A stretch of 64,000 bases of DNA from Rhodococcus sp. OK302 (GCF_002245895.1 NZ_NPJZ01000002.1:62001-126000); one strand, 5' to 3'. Counted from the stretch's first letter, positions 53,554-63,258 are shown. The notes: a model not told the origin generated them from the letters alone. Made by a program: numbers and translations.

Positions 53554-54585
53554 TTACGGCTTGTCTCGGATCGGCGTGTTCTGCCCAGCTGCAAGCCACC
53601 ATTGCCCGTCGCGGCGTACGAGTACGTACATGGCCATCTCCGAGAAGTCGGCGCCACCGGGCGGTGCGTCCGCTAAGTGCAGCCGTCGAATGTGGACGAG
53701 CACCAGGTCGGCAGAGGGTGCGGACGTCTGCACCACCTCATAGCGGGACGTCGCAACGACCGGGGTATCCATCATCGAACGGTGGATGGCGTTCAGCGGC
53801 GCGTAACCGGTGAGAACCCGACCGTAGGGGCTTCCCCACAGCACGTCCTGGGCGAACATGCTGTCGTAGAGATCGGCGTCACCGGTATCGAGGCCGGTCT
53901 GCAAACTGTCGAGTAGTTCTCGAACCGCGTCATCGGCGCTGCCCGCACCCGTCGGCCGGTGCAGTATCGGTCGTTGCCCGGTCAGCCGGTGCTCAGCGGC
54001 AGGGCGCAACGGCCGCAGCGCCGAAGCCCACCGCAGCAGCGAGTCGAACATGCGGGAACGCATACTCTCCTGACGTTCCCGAGGTGCGAGGTGCCCTTCC
54101 TCGTCGAAGTCATCGAACACGTTGAGCGCGACGGCCGGCCCGACGCCGGCAAGCCCGAGTTCGGCGGTAATCCCGCGTAGATGTTCGACTGCGCGGACAC
54201 CGCCGTCGACGCCGTAGCCGACGAAGGCTACCGCCTTGTCGTTCCATTCGCGGTACAGATGGTCCAGGGAATTTTTCAAGGCGGCGCTGGTGGAATGGTT
54301 GTACTCCGGCGAGACGAGCACATATGCGTCGAAGCCTTCGATCAGTTCCGCCCACGCCCTGGTGTGCGGCAAGGTGTAGCCGCCGAACGCAGGTGAGTTC
54401 GGCTCCGCCAGCGTGGGCAGAGCAACCTCGTCGAGATCGAGAAGGGACAGCTCCGCGCCCTCAGGTGCGGCGGCGCACACCCACTCGGCCACAGCCCGCG
54501 CCCGTCGATTGGGCCGCCTACTTCCGGCAATCACCGCCACGCGCAGCACATGCCCCGAGGGAGTCACAGATTCCGTTGTCGTCAT
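53554..54585 (-). CDS. NADPH-dependent FMN reductase fused to a SnoaL-like domain
   Basis: A 343-residue two-domain protein. Residues 1-190 form a flavodoxin-like FMN reductase (VAVIAGSRRPNRRARAVAEW, then YVLVSPEYNHSTSAALKNSL). Residues about 205-343 form a SnoaL/DUF4440-like cone fold (LLDSLQTGLDTGDADLYDSM, VRRDGQWWLAAGQNTPI). The fusion may couple flavin reduction with binding of a small hydrophobic substrate. It is divergent from a MerR-type regulator with a palindrome between, so it is probably induced by a ligand or redox signal. Confidence 0.85.
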   Translation of the reverse strand: MTTTESVTPSGHVLRVAVIAGSRRPNRRARAVAEWVCAAAPEGAELSLLDLDEVALPTLAEPNSPAFGGYTLPHTRAWAELIEGFDAYVLVSPEYNHSTSAALKNSLDHLYREWNDKAVAFVGYGVDGGVRAVEHLRGITAELGLAGVGPAVALNVFDDFDEEGHLAPRERQESMRSRMFDSLLRWASALRPLRPAAEHRLTGQRPILHRPTGAGSADDAVRELLDSLQTGLDTGDADLYDSMFAQDVLWGSPYGRVLTGYAPLNAIHRSMMDTPVVATSRYEVVQTSAPSADLVLVHIRRLHLADAPPGGADFSEMAMYVLVRRDGQWWLAAGQNTPIRDKP

Positions 54586-54602
54586 GACCCTCATACTGAG
54601 GG

Positions 54603-54618
54603 TTCAACATATGTTGAA
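54603..54618. promoter_or_regulatory. 16-bp palindrome, likely MerR operator
   Basis: TTCAACATATGTTGAA is a perfect palindrome midway between the divergent reductase and MerR genes. Confidence 0.65.
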
Positions 54619-54648
54619 GTCAAGGCATGTCTGTGGCAACTTCGAGAC

Positions 54649-55095
54649 ATGACTGCTTCTGTGGCACACCTTGCCGCGACACCTCTGCCAGCTGTCCTCA
54701 CCGTGAGCGACGTTGCCACCGAGAGCGGAGTAGCACCATCGGCGGTGCGCTTCTACGAGAGGTACGGCGTCATCACCGCAGTCCGCACCAACAGCAACCA
54801 GCGACGCTTCGATGACTCCGCCGCATGCCGGATCAAGGTTGCCAAGCTCGCCCAGCGCATCGGGCTGACGGTGCGAGAGATCGCCGAAGTATTCGCCGAT
54901 CTGCCCACCGATCCGTGTCCGGCCGACTGGGGCCTCATCGCCGACATCCTCATCACAGAAGCCGAAACCCGCACCGCGAACCTGCGGGTACAACTGTCTT
55001 CGATGGGATCAGGGGCCAAACTCTGCGAGATCACCGACCACGTCGACGAACAAGGACATACACCGCCCCCAAGACCGATAAGACCCACGGCATAA
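54649..55095 (+). CDS. MerR-family regulator (SoxR-like size)
   Basis: A 148-residue regulator. Winged HTH LTVSDVATESGVAPSAVRFY and ERYGVITAVRTNSNQRRFDD is followed by a dimerisation helix (IKVAKLAQRIGLTVREIAEV) and a C-terminal part with CPADW and KLCEI, fewer Cys than the SoxR iron-sulfur cluster requires. It is expected to control the divergent FMN reductase fusion. The start at 54649 gives the usual short leader before the HTH. Confidence 0.87.
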   Translation: MTASVAHLAATPLPAVLTVSDVATESGVAPSAVRFYERYGVITAVRTNSNQRRFDDSAACRIKVAKLAQRIGLTVREIAEVFADLPTDPCPADWGLIADILITEAETRTANLRVQLSSMGSGAKLCEITDHVDEQGHTPPPRPIRPTA

Positions 55096-55392
55096 GAAAC
55101 ATATTCTGCGAATCGCACAACGTGAGACAGCCCCGCCGTCGCGGTGATCAGCTGCATGAGTCATGCGTGTCGCAGTAAGAGCGGAGCATCGCCTATGGAT
55201 CGGGTTTGAGCGTATGGAATATACCGGGCTACTTTCACGAAAATCGGGTGTGCCGAATGACCCGTCAAGGTAGCCGAAACCTTTCGGAAACGACGAGCCT
55301 GCTAACCACACGCCGAATCGAGACGGGAATGACTACCTGACCGGCAAAGCTGAACCCAAGTCCCACGGACGGGCGTCGGCTAGGGTGCCAGC

Positions 55393-56004
55393 GTGACCTA
55401 CTCGTGGCCATTCCTCGCGGTCGCCGTCGTGCTGGTGCTGACGCCGGGCGCGGACTTCGCGCTGATCGCACGCAACACCGTTTCCGACGGGCACAGATTC
55501 GGGATCGCCACCACGTTCGGGGTCAGCTCCGCCGCAGCATTCCAAGGGCTGCTCGTCTCGTTCGGTATTGCGAGCGTGATCATCCGAGTTCACCCGATAT
55601 TCCTCACGATCAAGTGGCTCGGAATCGCCTACCTCGCCTGGCTCGGGTGCTCGATGCTGCTCAGCGCAGCCCGAGGGCACTACGCAGCCGCCTCGACCGA
55701 AACCCGGCCCGCCCTACGATCCGGATACCGGCAAGGATTCCTCTGCAACGCCACCAACCCGAAGATGTTCGTCTTCTACCTATCACTGCTGCCACAGTTC
55801 GTACCGCCCCGCGCACCCTGGTGGGTGTGGCTGTTGCACGCCTGGACCCTGCCACTGATCGGAACCCTCTGGTGCTTGCTGGTCGTCGCGTTCGTGGGTT
55901 CACTACGCCAACAGTTCGAACGCCGCACGGTTCGGAGAACGATCGACACCGCCGCCGGCGTCGTGATGCTCGGTTTCTGCTCCAAGCTCGCTCACGAAGC
56001 CTGA
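55393..56004 (+). CDS. LysE/RhtB-family amino-acid exporter
   Basis: A 203-residue protein with about six helices: PFLAVAVVLVLTPGADFALI (the PGAD loop of the family), GIATTFGVSSAAAFQGLLVS, LGIAYLAWLGCSMLLSA, NATNPKMFVFYLSLLPQFV (the NPK motif) and two last helices. It exports amino acids or related metabolites. The GTG start at 55393 fits the first helix. It stands alone. Confidence 0.88.
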   Translation: MTYSWPFLAVAVVLVLTPGADFALIARNTVSDGHRFGIATTFGVSSAAAFQGLLVSFGIASVIIRVHPIFLTIKWLGIAYLAWLGCSMLLSAARGHYAAASTETRPALRSGYRQGFLCNATNPKMFVFYLSLLPQFVPPRAPWWVWLLHAWTLPLIGTLWCLLVVAFVGSLRQQFERRTVRRTIDTAAGVVMLGFCSKLAHEA

Positions 56005-56212
56005 CCCCGCCTACGCGTCCGCCGAGGACTCGAATCCAGTGAGAATTGTCAATCCGATTCGGACCCAGTAGGGCGGGGCAGGTCGAGGGGTCATGCGCGG
56101 TCACCGGACACTCAGGTCTCCGAGGTTGCCTGACGACCACGGAGCAGAACCTTAAGCCGGTTCACGACTTTCGGAGCTCTGGTAAAGAGGAGCCATCAGC
56201 TTTCTGTTGGGT

Positions 56213-56515
56213 ATGGCTGGCATCGTCAGGTTCTGCGTGGTGCTCGATCAGGTGGCGGCATGGGCAGAGAAACGTGGTTGGATCCACTGGCGCCGGATGG
56301 GCGGGGGCAACGGCGGGGCCGGCATGTTCAACGCCGCACAAGAACTGATCACACCGTCCACCAGGCATACCGTCGAGGAGCAACATCGACTGCAGACGAC
56401 ACGACTGACCCACAGCGCCGACGGGTCACCGTTCACACTCGACACCGACCGCGGTGTCATCTACCTGCACCGTAGCGCGACCAATCCCGTGCACGACACC
56501 AATCCGCGTCACTAA
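56213..56515 (+). CDS. Small DUF6191-like protein
   Basis: About 100 residues. A short hydrophobic start (AGIVRFCVVLDQVAAW) leads to GNGGAGMFNAAQELITPSTR and HTVEEQHRLQTTRLTHSADG, like the short actinobacterial proteins annotated DUF6191, whose C-terminal part is GxxGFxxLxxxxxPxxRHxxEExR. The N-terminal helix is weaker than usual and the start uncertain (ATG 56213). Confidence 0.5.
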   Translation: MAGIVRFCVVLDQVAAWAEKRGWIHWRRMGGGNGGAGMFNAAQELITPSTRHTVEEQHRLQTTRLTHSADGSPFTLDTDRGVIYLHRSATNPVHDTNPRH

Positions 56516-56839
56516 CAGGCTCCGCACTCACCCCCGGCCGACCGTGAAGGATCAACTCAGGCGACTATCGATCGACATCAATCTGTCATCGACCGCGTCG
56601 CAACCTTCTGTGCCCGCGAACGATCCGAAGGTAAACACCACAGCCAAGCGGCTCTCGCACTCGCTCCCAGACATCGGAGTTGAACGTGTTGTGGGTGATG
56701 CTCCGCCACAACGCCGTTCACCACGGTGGTCTGCGCTGGCCGTCTGGATCTCATCTCAGAAGATAATCCAACCTCGCCGCAAGATTTTCTCTCTCGTAGT
56801 GTGCTCTTTCGTATGGAATGGCGTCACGGTGACGGGTAT
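56516..56839. other. Intergenic region, nothing recognised
   Basis: Lies between convergent genes. No strong hairpin or coding frame was found by eye. Confidence 0.4.
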
Positions 56840-57649
56840 CTATTCGAGAGCGATCACGAGTTCGATGGCTTCAGGTGTGCCGTCTTCAGTGAGAACGCCG
56901 ATCTGGCGAACGTTGCCGTGAACCAAGTTCAGGCCTTCGCGATGCGCTCGCTCGACGATCGCGATGTGAGCTGCTTCGCCGCCCAGATCGTCGAGATCCG
57001 AATCGTCATCGGATGTTTCGAGGGTCACGAACAGTTCGCCGCACGCTGGGAGGGTTCCCGATTCAACGACCGCGCCGGCGATGCGTATCGGCTCGACAGG
57101 GAGATGCGTTGTCGGCCAGCAGAATACGACGTCGACGACTTCTGCGTCCGCGGTCTGCCGCAGGGTGGTCCACCAGGGCCCGGCAATCGTGTGGCCGGCT
57201 TCGACCAGGGCCGTCTGCAGTGTGGCCAGTGGCGAATCGACCTCCTCCAGTTCGCGATTGTGGATCTGGACGAGGACTCCCACCCATGGCTGCGCCGGCA
57301 TGGCCCGACGACGAACGGTGTAGTCCAGCCCAAGTGAATCGATCAGCGAGGACCCCTGTGCCGCGTCCGCGTCTTGACGCGCACGCTCGTGGGCGACGAG
57401 TGCTCTGTGTCGACCGACGACGGAATCGATACGGTCCGGGTTGTTCAACACCTCGGCAACGGTGTCCAGGGAGAGGCCGACGTTGCGCAGTGCCCGGATT
57501 GTCGCGGCCTGCCGCAGCTGTGTCGGCGAGTAAATGCGGTAGCCGTTCGTAGTGACGTCGGCTGGTTTGAGCAGATCGATGTCGCCGTAGTGACGGAGGG
57601 CCTTCACGGTCAGACCCGAGGCGAGGGCGAATTCTCCGATGCGCATCAT
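56840..57649 (-). CDS. MerR-family regulator with GyrI-like effector domain
   Basis: A 269-residue protein. The HTH MMRIGEFALASGLTVKALRH then YGDIDLLKPADVTTNGYRIY is followed by a linker helix and a C-terminal effector domain (about 125-269) with AQPWVGVLVQIHNRELEEVD and EGLNLVHGNVRQIGVLTEDG. BltR/TipA-like regulators of this build sense drugs and induce exporters. No exporter adjoins it directly. The start at 57649 or the next Met. Confidence 0.85.
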   Translation of the reverse strand: MMRIGEFALASGLTVKALRHYGDIDLLKPADVTTNGYRIYSPTQLRQAATIRALRNVGLSLDTVAEVLNNPDRIDSVVGRHRALVAHERARQDADAAQGSSLIDSLGLDYTVRRRAMPAQPWVGVLVQIHNRELEEVDSPLATLQTALVEAGHTIAGPWWTTLRQTADAEVVDVVFCWPTTHLPVEPIRIAGAVVESGTLPACGELFVTLETSDDDSDLDDLGGEAAHIAIVERAHREGLNLVHGNVRQIGVLTEDGTPEAIELVIALE

Positions 57650-57937
57650 GTGCTGCGAGGCTCCCTAAGTCCGTTTCGGTATGTGATGACAATTCTCGGG
57701 TCTCCTGCAACAGGAGAGTCAAATCGAAGGTTGCAAGGTTACGCGGCAGCCAGTTCCGGGCCCCGAACTACCGATCCGGACGGACCCAACAAGTGACGGC
57801 TGTGCTCGGCTGACCTGGGTCGGCCGGGTTCGGTCGAGTCCTGTGGACCTACGTATCCTTCAGCTCCGTTCCGAACGGTCGGAGCCGCAGGCGATGCACG
57901 TCCAAGGGCCGCGAGTGGCAGCCTGGAGCTAAACTCC

Positions 57938-58396
57938 GTGACTATGAGCGATCAGTGCCTGTTCTGCAGCATCGTTGCCGGCAACGTCCCGAGCGTGAAA
58001 GTAGCCGAGGACGATACGACATACGCCTTCATGGACATCAACCCGGGCTCTGACGGTCACATGCTTGTCATACCGAAACGGCACAGTAAAGATCTCTTCG
58101 AGATCCCGGCCGACGACCTGACCGCAGTCACCCTGGCAGCGCAGCGCATCGCCAAGGCAGCCGTTGCGGAGTTCGATGCAGACGGGGTGAACCTGCTCAA
58201 CTGCTGTGGCGCCGACGCCTGGCAGACAGTGTTCCACTTCCACCTGCACGTGATTCCGAGATACGTCGACAAGACCAGGGACCGATTGGTGCTGCCCTGG
58301 CAACCGGGAACCCCAGGCGACATCGAGGCGATCGTCACTTTGGGCAGCCGACTATCCGCCACCCTGGACGGCCGACTTTCCGCCACCCTGGATTGA
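57938..58396 (+). CDS. HIT-family nucleotide hydrolase/transferase
   Basis: A 152-residue protein. CLFCSIVAGNVPSVKVAEDD, AFMDINPGSDGHMLVIPKRH and the histidine triad VFHFHLHVIPR identify the HIT (Hint-like) family. The C-terminal GSRLSATLD is duplicated by a 24-bp tandem repeat (58347-58370, 58371-58394) just before the stop. GTG 57938 has GGAG 10 bases upstream; ATG 57944 is the alternative. Confidence 0.9.
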   Translation: MTMSDQCLFCSIVAGNVPSVKVAEDDTTYAFMDINPGSDGHMLVIPKRHSKDLFEIPADDLTAVTLAAQRIAKAAVAEFDADGVNLLNCCGADAWQTVFHFHLHVIPRYVDKTRDRLVLPWQPGTPGDIEAIVTLGSRLSATLDGRLSATLD

Positions 58397-58399
58397 CTC

Positions 58400-58900
58400 T
58401 GACTTTGCACCGACTCCGCGTGGAACGGTGGCTCACGCGCCGAGGAAACACTCGGCCCCGGCCGATCGATCGCGTTGTCGCGGAGCATCGCCCACTGCAG
58501 GTTCAGCCTCCGCCCGGCGAGCGCGAGAACAGCCTGCTTGTGCCGCTTTCCTTCGGATCATTTGCGCGCGTAGTAGATCTGCGATGCCACAACAACGTCG
58601 AAAACTCAAGCGCTCAGAGAGGTAGAACGACCGCAGCAGGGGTTGATCGTATCGGCGTGGGCGCCGCAGGTTTCCGCTCACGCCAATACGAATCGCGGGG
58701 TACCGGAGCCAATCCCGCAATACCAGCGAGCCCTATCTGCGGTGTCGAACACGGCGAGATCACCTCCGTGTGATCGTGTCTGCGGGACCCTTCCTCGATG
58801 TCAAGATTGAGCTCGGCCATCTCCGTATCGACCTTCATGACCCGAACTGTCATCTTCGCGACCGAGCTCGCCGCCACGTCCTGTCTCGCAATACGGTCAT
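58400..58900 (-). pseudogene. IS110-like transposase relic
   Basis: Scattered frames resemble an IS110-type transposase read on the minus strand: VDTEMAELNLDIEEGSRRHD and TPQIGLAGIAGLAPVPRDSY in the middle, then IYYARK followed by a stop and GKRHKQAVLALAGRRLNLQW at the C-terminus. Several stops and frame changes; the N-terminus is not recognised. Inactive. Confidence 0.55.
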
Positions 58901-59104
58901 GCTACGACTGCGCGGCTTCGACGGCCTTCGCCGCGATGCGAGCAGCGTTGTAGGCCTTACGTTCCCGCAACCACGACACCAACCACCTCAACCTGTAAGA
59001 ACCCGTCAACACACTCCGCAGAACATTCAACTGAGAACTACGCACCCCGCACCGTCGACTCGATTCAGCTGCCCGCGGCGCAGCCACGCCTCCGGCGATC
59101 AACC

Positions 59105-59707
59105 TCAGGGGACAGGCTCGCGTGTTGATGACTTGCCGGGTCCTTCGCTGCGTGACTTCACCCAAAGAGGGCCGAAAAGCAGCCACCCAATAGTGATGGC
59201 ACCGACCGGGGTAAGCGTTGCACGCAATTCGTTTCCCTGCTCGGGATCTGCGACCGTCGCGGCAAGCCCGTAGGCCACCGCAAGCGCAATTGCGGCCGCA
59301 CACAACCACTTCAGCCACGCTCGCATCTCATACGCAAACGCCTCGGGCCCCGTCTTCGGACGCTTCACCGGAGGTGGCCCACCAGCGAATTTGTGGGCGA
59401 ACCGCACGTCCAGAGCCTTCACCGTGGAGTGCGCGAACATGACCGTCCATCCGAGGTAGATCCCGACGAGGCGGTGCGCGGACCCGACTTCTCCACCGCG
59501 ATACATGTCGATAGCGACGACGGCAAGCAACAACAGATCCAGTACCGGCAGCATCGACAAGACCACCGAGGATGTGCGCCGCAGTCGCAACAGGTAGCGG
59601 ACGGCAAGACCCCCGATGACCAGTACCCAGAATCCGATCTCGCAGGCGACGATCATCGTGAGAATCGGATTGCCGGACGCGCCGGCGTCCACGGCAAGAT
59701 CACTCAC
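59105..59707 (-). CDS. Membrane protein, 200 aa
   Basis: Helices at about 15-38 (LTMIVACEIGFWVLVIGGLA), 47-66, 78-98, 138-160 and 172-190; basic loop GPPPVKRPKTG. It resembles small actinobacterial multi-pass membrane proteins near ABC exporters. Start at GTG 59707, because GGAG lies nine bases before. It is the last gene after the ABC pair on the same strand and may belong to the same transcript (75-base gap). Confidence 0.72.
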   Translation of the reverse strand: MSDLAVDAGASGNPILTMIVACEIGFWVLVIGGLAVRYLLRLRRTSSVVLSMLPVLDLLLLAVVAIDMYRGGEVGSAHRLVGIYLGWTVMFAHSTVKALDVRFAHKFAGGPPPVKRPKTGPEAFAYEMRAWLKWLCAAAIALAVAYGLAATVADPEQGNELRATLTPVGAITIGWLLFGPLWVKSRSEGPGKSSTREPVP

Positions 59708-59782
59708 TTTTCCGTACTCCCCTTGTGACTGCACGGGCATCGCCCGCTGGCATCTTCGATCACCCTGCCTGCAGCGACAGAA

Positions 59783-60544
59783 TCAGGCGTCGCGGCGATT
59801 CACCACCGCGATACTCACCCCAAAAACCACGAACACGAAAACCGCGAAATAGATCAGACTGCCCCAGGGACCCCAGTGGAAGTCGATGCCACCGCCCGCG
59901 GAGCCGAGAAAGTGGTTTGCATTCATGAACGGCAGGAACGGCATGATCGTCTCCCCCACACTGCCGAACAGGTTGAACAGGTTCTCGATGAGCAAGGGCC
60001 ACAACAGCAGTAGCGCGATCGCACCCGCAGACTGCCGGAGCAGCGCTCCCACCCCTACAGCTAGAACCACACAGAAGAATGCGTAGATCGGTGTGCCGTA
60101 GATGAGCCGCCAGTTCTCGTCGTCGGACAGGGTCAGGAATCGTCCGGCATCGCCTGCTGTGGCTTTCGTGATTGCGAAGGCCCCGAACGACAGCGCAAGG
60201 GTCAGCACAACGCCGAAAGCACCGATGAGGCCGGCTTTGGCGATAAGCACCGAAGCCCGGTTCGGGACGGCTTGGAACGTGGTTCTGATGGTCCCGAAGC
60301 GGTATTCGCTGGTGATCGCGAGGGCTGCCATGATCATGAGGACCAGCACACCGAATCCGGTAACTCCGCTCAGTGCCCCCTGCACGGTCGGCATAAGCGC
60401 ACCACCTGAACTCTGGAGCGATGACTTCGCTGTAATACCGAAAACCGCAGCGATCCCCAACCCGAGCACAATGATGATGATCGTGCACCACAGCGGCGAT
60501 TTGGTCGTGGTGATCTTGATTCGTTCAGCACTGAGAACAGCCAT
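59783..60544 (-). CDS. ABC-2 type transporter permease
   Basis: A 253-residue permease with six helices. The first (SPLWCTIIIIVLGLGIAAVF) is followed by a loop and TSEYRFGTIRTTFQAVPNRA, the typical coupling segment of ABC-2 exporters; further helices run to FVFVVFGVSIAVVNRRDA. Its start overlaps the ATPase stop (TAATG). With the ATPase it forms an exporter of drug, lipid or peptide; the substrate is unknown. Confidence 0.88.
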   Translation of the reverse strand: MAVLSAERIKITTTKSPLWCTIIIIVLGLGIAAVFGITAKSSLQSSGGALMPTVQGALSGVTGFGVLVLMIMAALAITSEYRFGTIRTTFQAVPNRASVLIAKAGLIGAFGVVLTLALSFGAFAITKATAGDAGRFLTLSDDENWRLIYGTPIYAFFCVVLAVGVGALLRQSAGAIALLLLWPLLIENLFNLFGSVGETIMPFLPFMNANHFLGSAGGGIDFHWGPWGSLIYFAVFVFVVFGVSIAVVNRRDA

Positions 60545-61500
60545 TACAGTGCACCTCCCATAACCTTCTGAGCGCCGTCGGCAACGGTCGCATGATATTG
60601 GACATCGTCACCGGTCAACTTCATGAACGCTTCCTCCAACGATCCGCGCTGAGCAGCCAACTCGTGCAACACAATTCCCTGTGCACCCGCCAAGCTGCCC
60701 ACGATTTCGGTGGTGGAATCGACAACGACCAACGCCGGAACAACACTCGAACCGTCTTCGCGCACAGTCAAACCCTGCGATGTCAGCACACTGCGCAACG
60801 CGTCGAGCTGAGGACTACGCACGCGCACAGTCGACTCGGACGAGCGATCCACGAACTCCGCGACAGTAGAATCCGAGATCAACCGGCCACGGCCGATGAC
60901 AACCAATTGTTCTGCGGTCAAAGCCATTTCCGACAGCAGGTGGCTCGACACCAGAACCGTACGTCCCTCGGCAGCCAAACTCTGCATGAACTTACGGATC
61001 CAGACGATGCCCTCCGGATCGAGACCATTGACCGGCTCGTCGAACAACAGCACCTTCGGGTCACCCAACAACGCACCGGCCAGGCCGAGTCGCTGAGACA
61101 TACCGAGCGAGAATCCGCCGGCCTTCTTTCCCGCTACCTCGGACAGTCCCACCAGGGCGAGAACCTCGTCGACGCGGGACATCGGGATCCCGTTCGATGC
61201 GGCCATCCACTGCAGGTGCGCACGGGCACTGCGATTGGGATGAACCCACTTCGCGTCGAGCAAAGCTCCGACGGTACGCAGCGGATCCTTCAGATCGCGG
61301 TACTTCTTTCCGTCGATCAGAGCCTGCCCCGACGTCGGCTGATCCAATCCCAGAATCATCCGCATCGTGGTGGACTTGCCGGCGCCGTTGGGTCCGAGGA
61401 ACCCCGTGACGATGCCGGGACGGACGGTGAACGTCAGATCGTCCACCGCTTTTGTCGGACCGTAAACCTTGGTCAATCCCCTCAGTTCAATCAAAAACAA
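60544..61500 (-). CDS. ABC transporter ATP-binding protein (drug-export type)
   Basis: A 318-residue ATPase. Walker A GPNGAGKS, signature FSLGMSQRL, Walker B VLLFDEPVNGLD and switch His in LVSSHLLSEM are visible. The C-terminal extension of about 100 residues (VRVRSPQLDALRSVLTSQGL) is typical of DrrA/CcmA-like exporters. The start is TTG 61500 or 61494 with a GGGGG stretch upstream. Co-transcribed with the permease gene. Confidence 0.9.
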   Translation of the reverse strand: MFLIELRGLTKVYGPTKAVDDLTFTVRPGIVTGFLGPNGAGKSTTMRMILGLDQPTSGQALIDGKKYRDLKDPLRTVGALLDAKWVHPNRSARAHLQWMAASNGIPMSRVDEVLALVGLSEVAGKKAGGFSLGMSQRLGLAGALLGDPKVLLFDEPVNGLDPEGIVWIRKFMQSLAAEGRTVLVSSHLLSEMALTAEQLVVIGRGRLISDSTVAEFVDRSSESTVRVRSPQLDALRSVLTSQGLTVREDGSSVVPALVVVDSTTEIVGSLAGAQGIVLHELAAQRGSLEEAFMKLTGDDVQYHATVADGAQKVMGGAL

Positions 61501-61850
61501 ACACCCCCGCGATTAGCGCCGTCTCGATTGTCCGGACGACCGTACACATCAACCTAGAGCAAAGACTCCCAGCATTGCTATCAAGCAACAGCACATGCAG
61601 AATCAGTTCGGTGCATCGCAGAACGGCAGAGCAACGAATGACCCCTATGCATTGCGGTCGCGCCGAGACGACAGTGAAAAGTTTTACCCACCAAAAGGAT
61701 TAGTCCGAAAGGACTAGGTGCAGTCCCGATCGCTGTTCTTACGAAGGCTCGATCCAATGATGTTCAGATCCGCCGCGGCGCCTACTCAACAACCGGCGAC
61801 CGTGTACCACCACCCTGCCCTAACCCGACACGACCACAGATCCGGACACC
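61501..61850. other. Divergent intergenic region
   Basis: Promoter region between the ABC operon and the DinB-like gene; AT-richer around 61560-61720. No distinct operator was recognised. Confidence 0.4.
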
Positions 61851-62489
61851 ATGACCGCACAGACCGAACCAACACCCGACGACGTGGTATCCGCAGCGAA
61901 AACCTTGCATGCACTCACCGCAATACCTGACCACTCGGCCCGGTGGTCGCACACGGCGGAACCAACACAATGGACCGCGGCGCACACCATCGAGCACATC
62001 AGCGATGCACTGCTTTTCTACAGCAGCCAAGTAGCAAGACGAGCCGGCAGCCGACTACCAGTCCTACGCAACGGTCGTGATGCCCCCGCATCCGAACATC
62101 TCGACAACGTCCTCTCGGCCGCACACGTCCTCGCGGCACTACTCCGCGACCTCGGCGACGAACGTGCGTTCCACCCCAGCGGAACAGCCGACGCTGCAGG
62201 GTGGGCCGGCATGGCTGTCACCGAAATACTGGTCCACGGCACCGACGCAGCACGCGCCGTAGGCGTGCAACTGGATCTACCCGAAAATGTATGTGCGAGA
62301 ACAGTATCGCGAGCGTTTCCTTGGATCGACCCAACGATGGCCGATGCGCCCGAACTGCTTCTTGCCATCACCGGCAGAACATCCGTCAAAGGCATTCAGT
62401 CTGATCCCGATTGGTGGTGGCAATCAGCCCCACTCACCGAATGGAACGGCCTCCCAGCGCGGCGCGACGTCAAACCTGGATGGAGCTGA
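61851..62489 (+). CDS. DinB/maleylpyruvate-isomerase-like protein
   Basis: A 212-residue four-helix-bundle protein. WTAAHTIEHISDALLFYSSQ places a His at the end of helix 2 and AVTEILVHGTDAARAVGVQL another at helix 4, the pattern of mycothiol-dependent DinB/MDMPI folds that bind a metal. Such proteins are thiol transferases or isomerases in actinobacteria; the substrate is unknown. It converges with the MarR gene. Confidence 0.78.
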   Translation: MTAQTEPTPDDVVSAAKTLHALTAIPDHSARWSHTAEPTQWTAAHTIEHISDALLFYSSQVARRAGSRLPVLRNGRDAPASEHLDNVLSAAHVLAALLRDLGDERAFHPSGTADAAGWAGMAVTEILVHGTDAARAVGVQLDLPENVCARTVSRAFPWIDPTMADAPELLLAITGRTSVKGIQSDPDWWWQSAPLTEWNGLPARRDVKPGWS

Positions 62490-62532
62490 CGCTTCTATGC
62501 CGGCCAACTAACAGCCCTCCCGACACCGAACG

Positions 62533-63036
62533 TCAGGAAGACCCTTCGAGCCCGGATTCCACCACTTCAGCGAGACGGTCCAGAGCATCCAGAATATCGG
62601 CCCGTGCCTCGCCGAGTCCGGAAAAAAGCTTGCCGTGAGCGTCGAGTTCGCGAGGGAAAATCTGATCAATCGCGGCCTTTCCCGACTCAGTCATCAGGAT
62701 CAGCGCCGAACGCCGATCCGAAGGATTCTGGACACGCGCAATGAGATCGCGTTTCTCAAGTCTAGCTAGCGCCTTGCTCACACCGGCACGGGACATACTC
62801 AGAAGTTCCGCGAGCCGGATCGCGGTTACCGACTCCTCCGCATATCGCAGGGGGACAAGGAGTTCCACTTCTGCCGTGGTGAGTTCGGCATCGACATAGA
62901 TAGGCTCAACTGCCAGCTCGAGCAGCCCTGTGATGCGCTTGAGTTGAGCGACGATCTCCATTGCCGAGGTGTCAAGATCAGGGTTGAAGCTGTCCCAGAG
63001 CATGCAGGTGCGCTCTCTGAGTGAGGGTTCGGACAT
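62533..63036 (-). CDS. MarR-family regulator
   Basis: A 167-residue regulator. Winged helix LTTAEVELLVPLRYAEESVT, IRLAELLSMSRAGVSKALAR and wing DLIARVQNPSDRRSALILMT; dimerisation helices at both ends. The start is taken at 63036. It is divergent from the flavoprotein gene across a 222-base gap with an operator-like palindrome next to its start, so it probably regulates itself and perhaps the flavoprotein. Confidence 0.88.
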   Translation of the reverse strand: MSEPSLRERTCMLWDSFNPDLDTSAMEIVAQLKRITGLLELAVEPIYVDAELTTAEVELLVPLRYAEESVTAIRLAELLSMSRAGVSKALARLEKRDLIARVQNPSDRRSALILMTESGKAAIDQIFPRELDAHGKLFSGLGEARADILDALDRLAEVVESGLEGSS

Positions 63037-63048
63037 CGCCACCAACTT

Positions 63049-63066
63049 TTGTTAACTAGTAAACAA
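63049..63066. promoter_or_regulatory. 18-bp near-perfect palindrome, likely MarR operator
   Basis: TTGTTAACTAGTAAACAA: the two halves match except for the central A/A pairs; it starts 12 bases upstream of the MarR start, where binding would block transcription. Confidence 0.6.
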
Positions 63067-63258
63067 TCTGATACTTTTTCAGCCTAGCTCATTCCGCAGG
63101 CCACACCGATTTCGCAGAGCGCCAGCCGGGAACGGACACGAATGGAACAAACCTGCAACATCGCGCTTCGGCGCGTCCGGCGCGCAACCTGCAGCCAGGG
63201 AACTGTCCCTCAGAATTGCGATGCCACACAAACGAACACAGACACCAACGGGGGAATC

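Noticed and set aside
60592..61557. 321-codon plus-strand frame
   Set aside because: Complement shadow of the ABC ATPase gene, which has all its catalytic motifs.
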